From contig NZ_FOVH01000027.1 of the NCBI RefSeq assembly GCF_900115095.1, forward strand, positions 41,206 to 105,205: a DNA stretch of 64,000 nt, written 5' to 3'. Every line of letters begins with the position of its first letter. Position 1 is the first letter of the stretch. The position numbers were made by a program, and so were the translations under genes. Source of the DNA: Actinomadura madurae (lineage in GTDB: Bacteria > Actinomycetota > Actinomycetes > Streptosporangiales > Streptosporangiaceae). Shown one piece after another: positions 1-8,189 of this stretch. The notes beneath the pieces are model-generated. The model did not search any database and had not been told where the DNA came from. It was given only the letters and a program-made list of their open reading frames with translations.

Positions 1-1097
1 GCAAGCTGGACGAGTGGGTCCGGACGATGACGCGGCCCGAGCGGATGCGGTCCGGCTGGAACAGCGACGACCTCGTCCGCCCGCCGCTGGTGTCCTGCAC
101 GTACTTCGTGTACGACGCGTGGTCGCGGGTCCTGGAGTTCGCCAACGCCGGGCACGACCCGCCCCTGCTGATCGTGGACGGCGAGGTCGGCGAGCTGCCG
201 TTCGAGAGCGAGGGCGGCATGCTCGGCCTGCGCGCGCCCGGCATGGGCGGCGAGATCCTCTTCAACGAGGAGACGACCGAGCTCAAGCCCGGTTCGACGC
301 TCGTCCTCTACACCGACGGCCTCATCGACCGGCGGCCCCGCGACGACGGCGAGCACTACACCCGCGAGGAGTCGCGGGAGATGGTCCGCGCGGCCGTCGC
401 CAAGGTCGCCCGCGGCGGCGTCGAGGCGATCGCCAACGCCGCCTACGACGCGGTGCCGGGCGACATCGACGACGACGTCGCCATCGTGGTGATCCGCACC
501 GCCGGCGAGGAACTGGCCGTCGAGGAGCGCACCTTCACCGCCGAGCCGATCATGGTGTCGGAGGCGCGCCGGATGGCCGCCGACGCGTTCGCCGGCTGGG
601 GGATGCTCGACGAGCAGGCCGAGCTGGCGTGCCTGCTGGTGTCGGAGGTCGTCACCAACGTCGTCCTGCACGCCACCGCGACGCCCACGCCGCGCCGCGA
701 GATGGCCGTCCCGGTCCCGGCGGGCCCGCCGGGGCGCGGCGGCGAGCCGCTCGGCGCGCCGCCGCCCGTGCAGTTCAACACCGACTTCGGCGCGCTGGAC
801 GGCGACCCGTTCGAGGGCGGCGCGTTCGACGAGGACGACTGGAACCTCGGCGCCGAGCTCGGCCGCCGCGAGCCGCCCACCAAGGAGTTCCGGCTCCGGC
901 TGCGGCGCGGCAACGACGCGATCTGGGTCGAGGTGTTCGACTCCGACATGCGGCTGCCCCGGATCCGCAGCGCCGGCGAGACCGACGAGGGCGGGCGCGG
1001 CCTGTACCTCGTCGACCAGCTCGCCACCCGCTGGGGCGCCCGGCCGACGGCGGACGGCAAGGCCGTCTGGTTCGAGCTGCCGCTGACGCCGCCCTGA
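1..1097 (+). CDS. SpoIIE-type phosphatase fused to RsbW-like ATPase, 5' partial
   Basis: The gene is open from the left edge, in the frame starting at base 3, to TGA at 1095-1097. The first part is the C-terminal half of a PP2C/SpoIIE Ser phosphatase: NAGHDPP, then LYTDGLID, then a DDDVAIVVIR end strand. Such domains dephosphorylate anti-anti-sigma proteins. A GHKL/HATPase domain follows, with N-box SEVVTNVVLHA, G1-like EVFDSDMRLP and G2-like DEGGRGLYLVDQ, as in anti-sigma kinases. About 65 Pro/Gly/Asp-rich residues are inserted between the N-box and the G1 strand, which is longer than usual. It probably tunes a sigma-factor partner-switching circuit. Sensor domains, if any, lie outside the window. 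Confidence 0.9.
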   Translation, partial: KLDEWVRTMTRPERMRSGWNSDDLVRPPLVSCTYFVYDAWSRVLEFANAGHDPPLLIVDGEVGELPFESEGGMLGLRAPGMGGEILFNEETTELKPGSTLVLYTDGLIDRRPRDDGEHYTREESREMVRAAVAKVARGGVEAIANAAYDAVPGDIDDDVAIVVIRTAGEELAVEERTFTAEPIMVSEARRMAADAFAGWGMLDEQAELACLLVSEVVTNVVLHATATPTPRREMAVPVPAGPPGRGGEPLGAPPPVQFNTDFGALDGDPFEGGAFDEDDWNLGAELGRREPPTKEFRLRLRRGNDAIWVEVFDSDMRLPRIRSAGETDEGGRGLYLVDQLATRWGARPTADGKAVWFELPLTPP

Positions 1098-2092
1098 TGC
1101 GCGCGTGGGCGGTCCGCGAGCCGGCACCGATCGCGGAGAGGCCGCTGCGGCGGGCCGACCGCGAGGTGCCGTCCCCCGGCCCCGGTGAGCTGCTGGTGCG
1201 GGTGCTCGCGTGCGGCGTCTGCCGGACGGACCTGCACGTCGCCGAGGGCGACCTGCCCGTCCACCTGCCGGGGGTGACGCCCGGCCACGAGATCGTCGGC
1301 GAGGTCGTGGCCGCCGGCCCCGGCTGCCTGCACGGCACCGGCGACCGCGTCGGGGTGGCGTGGCTGCGCGGGACGTGCGGCGCCTGCCGGTTCTGCCGCC
1401 GCGGCGCCGAGAACCTCTGCCCGGCGTCGGTGTACACCGGCTGGGACGCGCACGGCGGCTACGCCGAGTACGCGGTCGCCGTCGACGCCTACACCTACGC
1501 GCTGCCCGCCGAGCTGGACGACGTCCGCGCCGCGCCGCTGCTGTGCGCGGGGATCATCGGGTACCGGGCGCTGCGGCGCGCGGCGCTGCCGCCGGGCGGG
1601 CGGCTCGGCATCTGGGGGTTCGGCGGCTCCGCGCACCTGGCCGCGCAGATCGCCGTCGCCGAGGGCGCCGACGTGCACGTCTTCACCCGCAGCCCGGCCG
1701 CCCGCGAGCTGGCCCGCGACCTCGGCGCCTCATGGGCGGGCGACTCGTTCGACGCCGGCCCGGCGCCGCTCGACTCGGCGATCGTCTTCGCGCCGGCGGG
1801 GGAGCTGGTCGCGGCGGCGCTGGAACGCCTCGACCGCGGCGGGACGTGCGCGATCGCCGGAATCCATCTGAGCGACGTCCCGTCCTTGGACTACCAGCGG
1901 TATCTGTTCCAGGAGCGGCAGGTCCGCTCGGTGACGGCGAACACGCGGGCGGACGGCGAGGAGTTCCTGAAGCTCGCGGCGCGCCTGGACGTCGCCGTCA
2001 CGACGCACGCCTACGGGCTGGACGAGGCGGACCGGGCCTTGGCCGACCTGGCGGCGGACCGGTTCACCGGCGCGGCCGTGCTCGTCCCGTAG
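1097..2092 (+). CDS. zinc-dependent alcohol dehydrogenase (AdhP/AdhA-like)
   Basis: 331 aa medium-chain dehydrogenase that oxidises alcohols or reduces aldehydes with NAD(P). Visible are the catalytic-zinc region ACGVCRTDLHV, the GHEIVGEVV segment, the four-cysteine structural zinc lobe (CGACRFCRRGAENLC), and a Rossmann glycine motif (GIWGFGGSAHLAAQ). The length fits the family. ATG 1097-1099 overlaps the TGA of the phosphatase gene by one base, so the start is set by translational coupling. The tie to the phosphatase may be positional only. The substrate cannot be read from the sequence. Confidence 0.9.
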   Translation: MRAWAVREPAPIAERPLRRADREVPSPGPGELLVRVLACGVCRTDLHVAEGDLPVHLPGVTPGHEIVGEVVAAGPGCLHGTGDRVGVAWLRGTCGACRFCRRGAENLCPASVYTGWDAHGGYAEYAVAVDAYTYALPAELDDVRAAPLLCAGIIGYRALRRAALPPGGRLGIWGFGGSAHLAAQIAVAEGADVHVFTRSPAARELARDLGASWAGDSFDAGPAPLDSAIVFAPAGELVAAALERLDRGGTCAIAGIHLSDVPSLDYQRYLFQERQVRSVTANTRADGEEFLKLAARLDVAVTTHAYGLDEADRALADLAADRFTGAAVLVP

Positions 2093-2102
2093 ATCGTCTC
2101 GT

Positions 2103-2984
2103 CTAGGGGATCGGCTCGGCGGCCACGTGCGCCCAGGACTGGGTGAACCAGAGCTCGCCGCCGATGATGCGGGGCTTGGAGCCGGTGCGGGGGCCGCCGT
2201 CCACCTCGCTGAGGAGGGCGGTGCGGATCCGCTCGGCCGCCGCCTCGCCGGTCCCGGCGAGCCACGGCTCCACGGGGCGCTCCACGGTGAACACGTCCAG
2301 GCGCCGGATGCTCCCGCCCGCCGAGGTGATCATCTCGGTGAGCCGGGCGATGGACGGGGTGCCGGGGTGGCCGGGGTCGCGGAGCCGCTCGATCCGGTCG
2401 CGCTCGGGCCCGGCGAGGTTGCCGCGGACGAGGTCGGCGATGACGACCCGGCCGCCGGGCCGGCACACCCGCAGCAGCTCGCGCAGGACGTGGTCGGGGT
2501 CGCCCAGGTTGTAGAGCGAGAAACGGGCCGTCACCAGGGAGAACGAGTTGTCCCGGTAGGGCAGCGCGGCGGCGTCCGCCTTGATCGTGGTGCGCTGGTC
2601 GGGGCCGCCGCGGCGCGGTCTGCGCTCCTCGCGCGTCGCGGACGCGGGCAACAGGTCGCCGTCGGCCCGGGTGCCGCCCGCGGTGCGGCCGCGCCCCTCG
2701 CGGGTGCGGGCGTCGCCGGTGATGCGGACCGGGCCCGTCCCGAACTCGACCGTCCCCATCCGGCCGCCGTCGCGGTGCCGGTCGGCCGCGGACGGCGCCG
2801 GCATCGCGTCCACCGCGGTCATGTGCCGGACCTGGGGGCCGAGCGCGGCCGGCATCGGGCCGCCGCCGCGGGCCACGTCCAGGCAGACGTCGTCGCGGTC
2901 GGGCTCGACGAACTCCAGCAGGCGCCTGAGGTGCGGGGCGATCGTGCCACCGGTCTCCTGGACGGTGGTCGCCGGATGCGGCAC
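2103..2984 (-). CDS. class I SAM-dependent methyltransferase with internal insertion
   Basis: 293 aa. The fold is recognisable from a degenerate motif I (LDVARGGG in place of LDVACGTG), then DAAALPYRDNSFSLV and LRELLRVCRPGGRVVIADL, the UbiE/MenG-like core. Between motif I and the DAAALP acid loop there are about 70 Arg/Gly/Thr-rich, probably disordered residues that ordinary family members lack. The C-terminal third resembles other small-molecule methyltransferases. The substrate is unknown. It faces the upstream dehydrogenase convergently with about 10 bp between the stops. The altered motif I raises the question of whether SAM is still bound well. Confidence 0.8.
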   Translation of the reverse strand: MPHPATTVQETGGTIAPHLRRLLEFVEPDRDDVCLDVARGGGPMPAALGPQVRHMTAVDAMPAPSAADRHRDGGRMGTVEFGTGPVRITGDARTREGRGRTAGGTRADGDLLPASATREERRPRRGGPDQRTTIKADAAALPYRDNSFSLVTARFSLYNLGDPDHVLRELLRVCRPGGRVVIADLVRGNLAGPERDRIERLRDPGHPGTPSIARLTEMITSAGGSIRRLDVFTVERPVEPWLAGTGEAAAERIRTALLSEVDGGPRTGSKPRIIGGELWFTQSWAHVAAEPIP

Positions 2985-3162
2985 GGGTGCTCTCCCTCGG
3001 CTCGGGCCGGCTTCGCCGGACGGGGTACCGTTCGCGTCCGCCGCGGGGGATGCGCGCCGGGGGACTCACCGGGGCGGGTGAGACGCATCGGCCCGGGGAG
3101 GGCGTCGAACGAGCGTGAAGCCGGTTTCGCCTGTTATGACTCACGGCCGGCCCGGGAGGTTC

Positions 3163-3195
3163 GTGATCGGCCGGAAAATTTCACCGGCCGGTCAC
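3163..3195 (-). terminator. stem-loop after the small membrane protein gene
   Basis: Twelve-base arms (3163-3174 and 3184-3195, one G-T wobble) around a 9-base A/T loop. It lies just past the stop of the minus-strand gene at 3211. There is no T-tract, which is common for actinobacterial terminators. It also sits in the upstream region of the methyltransferase gene, so an operator role is possible. Confidence 0.5.
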
Positions 3196-3210
3196 CCCGG
3201 TTCGCTCCGC

Positions 3211-3372
3211 TCAGCCCTGGAGGTACTGCCCGTACAGGGCCAGCACGACGAGCACGAACACGATGATCACCGCGGCCCGGGTGGGCATCGGCAGCCGGAG
3301 CCGCACCGCGGCCCACCGCACGCAGAACGCGGCGAGGAGTGACACGACGATGAGGGCGAGGATGCCTTCCAT
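3211..3372 (-). CDS. small two-helix membrane protein
   Basis: 53 aa from the ATG at 3372-3370, which has AAGGTG just upstream; an in-frame ATG at 3384 would add four residues. It has two hydrophobic segments, GILALIVVSLLAAF and AAVIIVFVLVVLALYG, joined by a short basic loop (RWAAVRLRLPMPTR). Both ends probably face the same side of the membrane. No family was recognised. It is transcribed away from the next gene at 3478, so their promoters share the 3385-3477 interval. Confidence 0.6.
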   Translation of the reverse strand: MEGILALIVVSLLAAFCVRWAAVRLRLPMPTRAAVIIVFVLVVLALYGQYLQG

Positions 3373-3442
3373 GGCCACCTTCATTCCGGGGGAGTGCCGC
3401 CTCCTCTGACGATAGACGTGTAAGGAACGGGTTACCTGCCGG

Positions 3443-3470
3443 TTGAGGGATGAGTGGGGGCCGCTAATCT
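3443..3470 (+). promoter_or_regulatory. promoter suggesting a leaderless transcript
   Basis: TTGAGG at 3443-3448 and TAATCT at 3465-3470 are separated by 16 bases. The expected transcription start coincides with GTG 3478, so the mRNA for the next gene would be leaderless. Assigned by eye from hexamer similarity. Confidence 0.5.
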
Positions 3471-3477
3471 CACAGGT

Positions 3478-3879
3478 GTGGCAGATGCGAAGGAAGAAGA
3501 CGGCCGGGACAAGGTCGACGAAATGATGACCGCCCTGGCGCGCGGACGGGTCGCCCTCGGGGTCGCGGCGTTCGCCGCGCCGAGGCTGACCGTGAAGGTG
3601 GCGGGGCTGAGCGGCGGCGCCGACCCGGGCCGCGACTACATGGTCCGGATGTTCGGCGCCCGGGAGATCGCCGTGGGCGCCGGCTACCTGCTCAGCGGCG
3701 AGGACTCCGGGCGGCGGATGTGGGCGCGGCTCGGTCTCGCCGTCGACTCGCTCGACCTCGTGAGCGGGCTGAAGACCCGCAAGGGCCTCCCCATCTGGGT
3801 CACCGCGGGAACCGTCGCGGTGGCGGGCGGAGCGGCCGCCGTGGGGGCCGCGAAGGTCGTCCGCGACCTGCTGCACTGA
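3478..3879 (+). CDS. small DUF4267-like membrane-associated protein
   Basis: 133 aa from GTG 3478 (an upstream GTG at 3454 would add eight residues). The protein has an Asp/Glu-rich N-terminus, then hydrophobic helices: ARGRVALGVAAFAAPRL, an REIAVGAGYLL segment, and a C-terminal AGTVAVAGGAAAVGAA stretch. The pattern MVRMFGAREIAVGAGYLL resembles small actinobacterial membrane proteins annotated DUF4267 or hypothetical. Its function is unknown. The start was chosen because the -10 hexamer ends seven bases upstream of it. Confidence 0.6.
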   Translation: MADAKEEDGRDKVDEMMTALARGRVALGVAAFAAPRLTVKVAGLSGGADPGRDYMVRMFGAREIAVGAGYLLSGEDSGRRMWARLGLAVDSLDLVSGLKTRKGLPIWVTAGTVAVAGGAAAVGAAKVVRDLLH

Positions 3880-3985
3880 CCCGCCGCCCCTGCCGCCCCC
3901 CGCGCCGCCGGCCGGGGTGATCCGGTCTCCCCGCTGGGTAGACCTGCCCCCAGCACACCCGGCATGCGGGCGGCAGGGGGGCGGC

Positions 3986-6022
3986 ATGACTGCGGCGGTG
4001 GAGGCGCGGGACGAGCGGGCCATGCCGAAGGGCAGGGACCTCTACGTCATCCTCGGCGCCCTCATGCTCGCCATGCTGCTGGCGGCGCTGGACCAGACGA
4101 TCGTGTCGACGGCGCTGCCGACGATCGTCAGCGACCTCGGCGGGCTCAACCACCTGTCGTGGGTCGTGACGGCGTACCTGCTGGCGGCCACGGCCTCGAC
4201 GCCGCTGTGGGGGAAGCTCGGCGACCAGTACGGGCGCAAGCGGCTGTTCCAGGCGTCGATCGTGCTGTTCCTGGTCGGGTCGGCGCTGTGCGGCCTCTCG
4301 CAGGACATGACGGAGCTGATCGGGTTCCGCGCCCTCCAGGGCCTCGGCGGCGGCGGGCTGATGGTGCTCGCCGTCGCGATCGTCGGGGACGTGGTGCCGC
4401 CCCGCGAGCGGGGGCGCTACCAGGGGCTGTTCGGCGCGGTGTTCGGCGTGTCCAGCGTGTGCGGGCCGCTGCTCGGCGGCTGGTTCGTCGACAACCTGTC
4501 GTGGCGCTGGGTGTTCTACATCAACCTGCCGATCGGGGTGCTGGCACTCGCGGTGATCGCCGCCGTGCTGCGCGCGGCGGGCGAGCGGGAGCGGCACCGC
4601 ATCGACTACCTCGGCACGGTGCTGATCGTCGGCTGGGCGGTCGGGCTCGTGCTGATGACGACCTGGGGCGGCACGCGCTACGCCTGGGCGTCGGCGCCGA
4701 TCATCGGGCTCGCCGCCGGCTCGGTGGCCCTCATCGCGGTGTGGCTGCTCGTCGAGCGGCGCGCCGCCGAGCCGGTCATGCCGCCGGCGCTGCTGGCGAA
4801 CCCGGTGTTCGCGCTCGGCGCGGCGATCAGCTTCGCGGTCGGCTTCGCGATGTTCGGCGCGCTGACGTTCCTGCCGATCTTCCTCCAGGTGGTGCACGGC
4901 ATCTCGCCGACGCTGTCCGGGGTGCACCTGCTGCCGATGATGCTCGGCCTGCTGGTCAGCTCGGTCGGGTCCGGCCAGCTGATCAGCCGGTTCGGCCGCT
5001 ACAAGGTGTTCCCCGTGATCGGCGCCCCGGTCATCGCGGTGGCGCTGTACCTGTGCTCGCGACTGGACGAGAACTCGTCCACGCTCTCGATGAGCCTGCG
5101 GTTCGCGCTGCTCGGCTTCGGGCTCGGGCTCGTCCTGCAGGTGCTGGTCATCGCCGTCCAGAACGCGGTGTCGTACAAGGACCTCGGCTCCGCGACGTCC
5201 GGCGTCACGTTCTTCCGGCAGATCGGCGGGTCGTTCGGCGTCGCCGTGTTCGGGTCCGTCTTCAGCAGCCGGCTGGCCGACCAGGTCGAGGATCTGGCGC
5301 GGGTCCTGCCGCCCGGTTTCGACCCTGCGGCGGTGCAGGGCGATCCCGGCGTGCTCGACGGGTTTCCCGCGGCGGTGAAGCAGGACGTCCTGCACGCCTA
5401 CGCGCAGTCGATCGACTCGGTGTTCCTCTGGGCCGTCCCGGTGGTGGCGGTCGCGTGCGTGCTGACGTGGTTCCTGCGCGAGGTGCCGTTGCGGGCGACC
5501 GCGCAGGCGCGCGATTACGGCGAGGGCTTCGGGGCGGCGCCGACCGTCCGGTCGTCCAGGCACGAGATCGAGCGCGCCCTGAGCGAGCTGATGCGCAAGG
5601 ACGCCACGGCCTTCGAGCTCTACGACCGGCTGGGCGCGCTCTCCGGGGTCTCGCTGCCCGCGGGCAGCGTGTGGGCGCTGTGCCGGATCGCCAAGGACGG
5701 GACGGTCAGCGGCCAGGACCTCGCCGACCGCGCGGGCGTCGCCGTCGAACACGGCCGCCCGTACGTGGATCTGCTCGTCGACGCCGGGTACGTCCGGCGG
5801 CAGGACGGGGTCCTCGCGATCACGCCGTCCGGGGAGGCCGCCGCGGGGCGCCTGTTCGCCGCGCGCCGCGAGGGCCTCGCCCGGCACCTGGAAGGGTGGG
5901 CACCAGAGGAGCATCCCGAGCTGGCGGACGTCCTGCGGCGGCTCGCCGAGGCGTCCCTCGGCGACGAGGCGGACGGCGCGGTCCTGCGCCCCGAGCCGCG
6001 GGCCGCGGAGCGGGGCGGGTAG
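3986..6022 (+). CDS. 14-TM MFS drug exporter (DHA2/EmrB-QacA) with C-terminal MarR-like domain
   Basis: 678 aa from ATG 3986, preceded by a G-rich ribosome site; an upstream GTG at 3917 is less likely. Residues 1 to about 500 form a 14-helix DHA2 transporter with LDQTIVSTALPTI (motif D1) and GKLGDQYGRKR (motif A), a proton-driven efflux pump. From about residue 526 there is a soluble winged-helix segment: a helix (ALSELMRKDATAFELYDRL), then GTVSGQDLADRAGV, then LVDAGYVRRQDGVLAITPSG, the MarR recognition helix and wing layout. A pump carrying its own MarR-like module suggests ligand sensing or membrane-tethered regulation, but this is inference. Confidence 0.9.
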   Translation: MTAAVEARDERAMPKGRDLYVILGALMLAMLLAALDQTIVSTALPTIVSDLGGLNHLSWVVTAYLLAATASTPLWGKLGDQYGRKRLFQASIVLFLVGSALCGLSQDMTELIGFRALQGLGGGGLMVLAVAIVGDVVPPRERGRYQGLFGAVFGVSSVCGPLLGGWFVDNLSWRWVFYINLPIGVLALAVIAAVLRAAGERERHRIDYLGTVLIVGWAVGLVLMTTWGGTRYAWASAPIIGLAAGSVALIAVWLLVERRAAEPVMPPALLANPVFALGAAISFAVGFAMFGALTFLPIFLQVVHGISPTLSGVHLLPMMLGLLVSSVGSGQLISRFGRYKVFPVIGAPVIAVALYLCSRLDENSSTLSMSLRFALLGFGLGLVLQVLVIAVQNAVSYKDLGSATSGVTFFRQIGGSFGVAVFGSVFSSRLADQVEDLARVLPPGFDPAAVQGDPGVLDGFPAAVKQDVLHAYAQSIDSVFLWAVPVVAVACVLTWFLREVPLRATAQARDYGEGFGAAPTVRSSRHEIERALSELMRKDATAFELYDRLGALSGVSLPAGSVWALCRIAKDGTVSGQDLADRAGVAVEHGRPYVDLLVDAGYVRRQDGVLAITPSGEAAAGRLFAARREGLARHLEGWAPEEHPELADVLRRLAEASLGDEADGAVLRPEPRAAERGG

Positions 6023-6078
6023 CCACAGGCCGCGGAGCGGAGGATGGGCATGGCGTCCGAGACTCAGCTCACATGGTG

Positions 6079-6107
6079 TTGCGCCCTCGGGGATGTAATC
6101 TCATACT
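6079..6107 (+). promoter_or_regulatory. promoter for thiolase gene
   Basis: TTGCGC at 6079-6084 and CATACT at 6102-6107, 17 bases apart, lie upstream of the thiolase start. A 5-bp inverted repeat (ACCGA 6112-6116, TCGGT 6124-6128) sits just downstream and could be an operator. GGAGG at 6152-6156 is the ribosome site. Confidence 0.45.
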
Positions 6108-6160
6108 GACGACCGAATCTCACTCGGTTTCGGGACGGAACCCCACAACTTGGAGGCGCA

Positions 6161-7306
6161 GTGGCCGAGGCGTACATCGTCGGCGCGGTCCGTACCCCCG
6201 TCGGTACCAAGAAGGGCGCCCTGAAGGACGTCCACCCCGCCGATCTCGGGGCCCACGTGCTCAAGGAGCTCGTCAACCGCACCGGCGTCGACCCCTCCGC
6301 GGTCGAAGACGTGATCACCGGCTGCGTCATGCAGGTCGGCCCGCAGTCCCTCGACATCGCCCGCACCGCGTGGCTGTCGGCCGGGCTGCCGGAGACCGTG
6401 CCCGGCGTGACCATCGACCGGCAGTGCGGGTCGTCCCAGCAGGCGATCCACTTCGCCGCGCAGGGCGTCCTGTCCGGCACCCAGGACCTCGTCGTCGCGT
6501 CCGGGATCGAGCAGATGGCGGTCGTCCCGATGGGCTCGTCCGTCGCCATGGCCCTGGAGAAGGGCATGCCCTTCCCGTACGGCGAGGGCTGGGCCGAGCG
6601 CTACGGCATGCAGGAGATCTCCCAGTTCCGCGGCGCGGAGATGATGGCCGAGAAGTGGGGCCACACCCGCGAGGACCTGGAGAAGTTCGCGCTGGAGAGC
6701 CACCAGCGCGCCGCCAAGGCCATCGAGGCCGGCTACTTCGACCGGGAGGTCGCCCCCATCGCCGGGCTGTCCAAGGACGAGGGCGCCCGCCCCGACACCA
6801 CGCTGGAGAAGATGGCCGGGCTGAAGACCCTCCGCGAGGGCGGCGTCATCACCGCGGCCGTCGCCTCGCAGATCTCCATCGGCGCGTCCGCGCTGCTGAT
6901 CGCGTCCGAGGAGGCCGTCAAGCGGCACAACCTGACGCCGCGCGCCCGCATCCACACCCTCGCCGTCTGCGGCTCGGACCCGGTCTACATGCTGACCGGC
7001 CCGATCCCGGCGACCGAGAAGGCGCTGGACCGCGGCGGCCTCAAGATCGACGACATCGACGTGTTCGAGGTCAACGAGGCGTTCGCCCCCGTCCCGCTGG
7101 CGTGGGCGCACGACACCGGCGCGTCCCTGGAGAAGACCAACCCCAACGGCGGCGCGATCGCCCTCGGGCACCCGCTGGGCGCCACCGGCGGCATCCTGAT
7201 GACCAAGCTGCTGCACGAGCTGGAGCGCACCGGGGGCCGCTACGGTCTCCAGACGATGTGCGAGGGCGGCGGCCAGGCCAACGCCACGATCATCGAGCGC
7301 GTCTGA
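6161..7306 (+). CDS. acetyl-CoA acetyltransferase (thiolase)
   Basis: 381 aa, a typical thiolase length. It forms or cleaves the C-C bond of 3-ketoacyl-CoA. The acyl-accepting cysteine is Cys89 in DRQCGSSQQAI. The C-terminal catalytic blocks are NEAFAPVPLAW, GGAIALGHPLGATGG and CEGGGQANATI. GTG 6161 follows GGAGG at a good distance. The enoyl-CoA hydratase gene lies downstream on the same strand but past a strong terminator, so the two are probably separate transcripts in a shared beta-oxidation context. Degradative versus biosynthetic use cannot be decided here. Confidence 0.93.
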   Translation: MAEAYIVGAVRTPVGTKKGALKDVHPADLGAHVLKELVNRTGVDPSAVEDVITGCVMQVGPQSLDIARTAWLSAGLPETVPGVTIDRQCGSSQQAIHFAAQGVLSGTQDLVVASGIEQMAVVPMGSSVAMALEKGMPFPYGEGWAERYGMQEISQFRGAEMMAEKWGHTREDLEKFALESHQRAAKAIEAGYFDREVAPIAGLSKDEGARPDTTLEKMAGLKTLREGGVITAAVASQISIGASALLIASEEAVKRHNLTPRARIHTLAVCGSDPVYMLTGPIPATEKALDRGGLKIDDIDVFEVNEAFAPVPLAWAHDTGASLEKTNPNGGAIALGHPLGATGGILMTKLLHELERTGGRYGLQTMCEGGGQANATIIERV

Positions 7307-7319
7307 CGCACCGCGCGGC

Positions 7320-7358
7320 ACCGCCCCTCGGAGCATGCGGCATGCTCTGAGGGGCGGT
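7320..7358 (+). terminator. long perfect hairpin terminator after thiolase
   Basis: An 18-bp stem (7320-7337 with 7341-7358, one G-T wobble) around a 3-base loop. It lies just after the thiolase stop. It lacks a T-tract (I-shaped actinobacterial terminator) but is the strongest hairpin noticed in the window. Confidence 0.75.
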
Positions 7359-7389
7359 TCGCGGTTCACCGGCGGAAAAGGGGCGGGGC

Positions 7390-8184
7390 ATGTACGAGAC
7401 GATCCTCTATTCGGTGGACGAGCGGATCGCGCGGATCACGCTGAACCGCCCCGACGCCCGCAACGCGCTCAGCGACCGGATGACCGGCGAGCTGCTCGAC
7501 GCGTTCGAGCGCGCCAAGGCCGACGACGGCGTCCGGGTGATCGTCCTGACGGGCGCCGGCGACCGCGCGTTCTGCGCCGGCGCCGACCTCGGCGGCCTCG
7601 GCCGGGCCCAGGCGGACGGCCGCTCGGTCGCCGACGCCTCCGCCATCCGGGAGAGCGCGCCGTTCCGCCTGTTCACCGCCTTCCCCGCGCTCGGCAAGCC
7701 GATCATCGCGCGGCTCGCCGGCCACGCCGTCGCGGGCGGCCTCGGCCTCGCCGCCGCGTGCGACCTGGTGATCGCCGCGGACGACGTCAAGCTCGCCACC
7801 CCCGAGGTCAACGTCGGCCTCTGGCCCATGATGATCATGGCGATCATCAACCGGAACGTCGCGCCCAAGCACGCGTTCAAGCTCTACTACACCGGCGCCC
7901 GCATCACCGCCGCCGAGGGCCGCGAGATCGGCCTCGTCACCGAGGTCGTCCCGCGCGCCGACCTCGACGCCCGCGTGGACGAGCTGGCCCGTGTCATCGC
8001 GTCCAAGAGCCCGTTGGGCTTGAGCCGGGGCCGCGACGCCTTCTTCGCCATCGAAGGCCGCCCCCTGGAGGACCAGGTCGAGCACCTGCTCGGCGAACTC
8101 GTCCACCTGGCCGCCACCGACGACGCGAAGGAAGGCATCACGGCCTTCCTGGAGAACCGTCCCCCCGACTTCCAGGGCCGTTGA
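7390..8184 (+). CDS. enoyl-CoA hydratase/isomerase family protein
   Basis: 264 aa crotonase-fold enzyme acting on CoA thioesters. Visible are the N-terminal ITLNRPDARNALS, the oxyanion-hole segment DRAFCAGADLGGLG, the second oxyanion strand AVAGGLGLAAACDLVIA, and PEVNVGLWPM where the catalytic Glu region falls. ATG 7390 follows GGGGCGGGGC. It may act with the adjacent thiolase in beta-oxidation or in branched or aromatic acid breakdown. Crotonase members vary widely, so the exact reaction is open. Its stop is 5 bp from that of the convergent gene at 8190. Confidence 0.9.
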   Translation: MYETILYSVDERIARITLNRPDARNALSDRMTGELLDAFERAKADDGVRVIVLTGAGDRAFCAGADLGGLGRAQADGRSVADASAIRESAPFRLFTAFPALGKPIIARLAGHAVAGGLGLAAACDLVIAADDVKLATPEVNVGLWPMMIMAIINRNVAPKHAFKLYYTGARITAAEGREIGLVTEVVPRADLDARVDELARVIASKSPLGLSRGRDAFFAIEGRPLEDQVEHLLGELVHLAATDDAKEGITAFLENRPPDFQGR

Positions 8185-8189
8185 AACGG

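Noticed and set aside
3800..5914. 704-codon minus-strand ORF opposite the MFS-MarR gene
   Set aside because: His/Arg/Glu-rich shadow, no domains. The plus strand has a clear DHA2 transporter.
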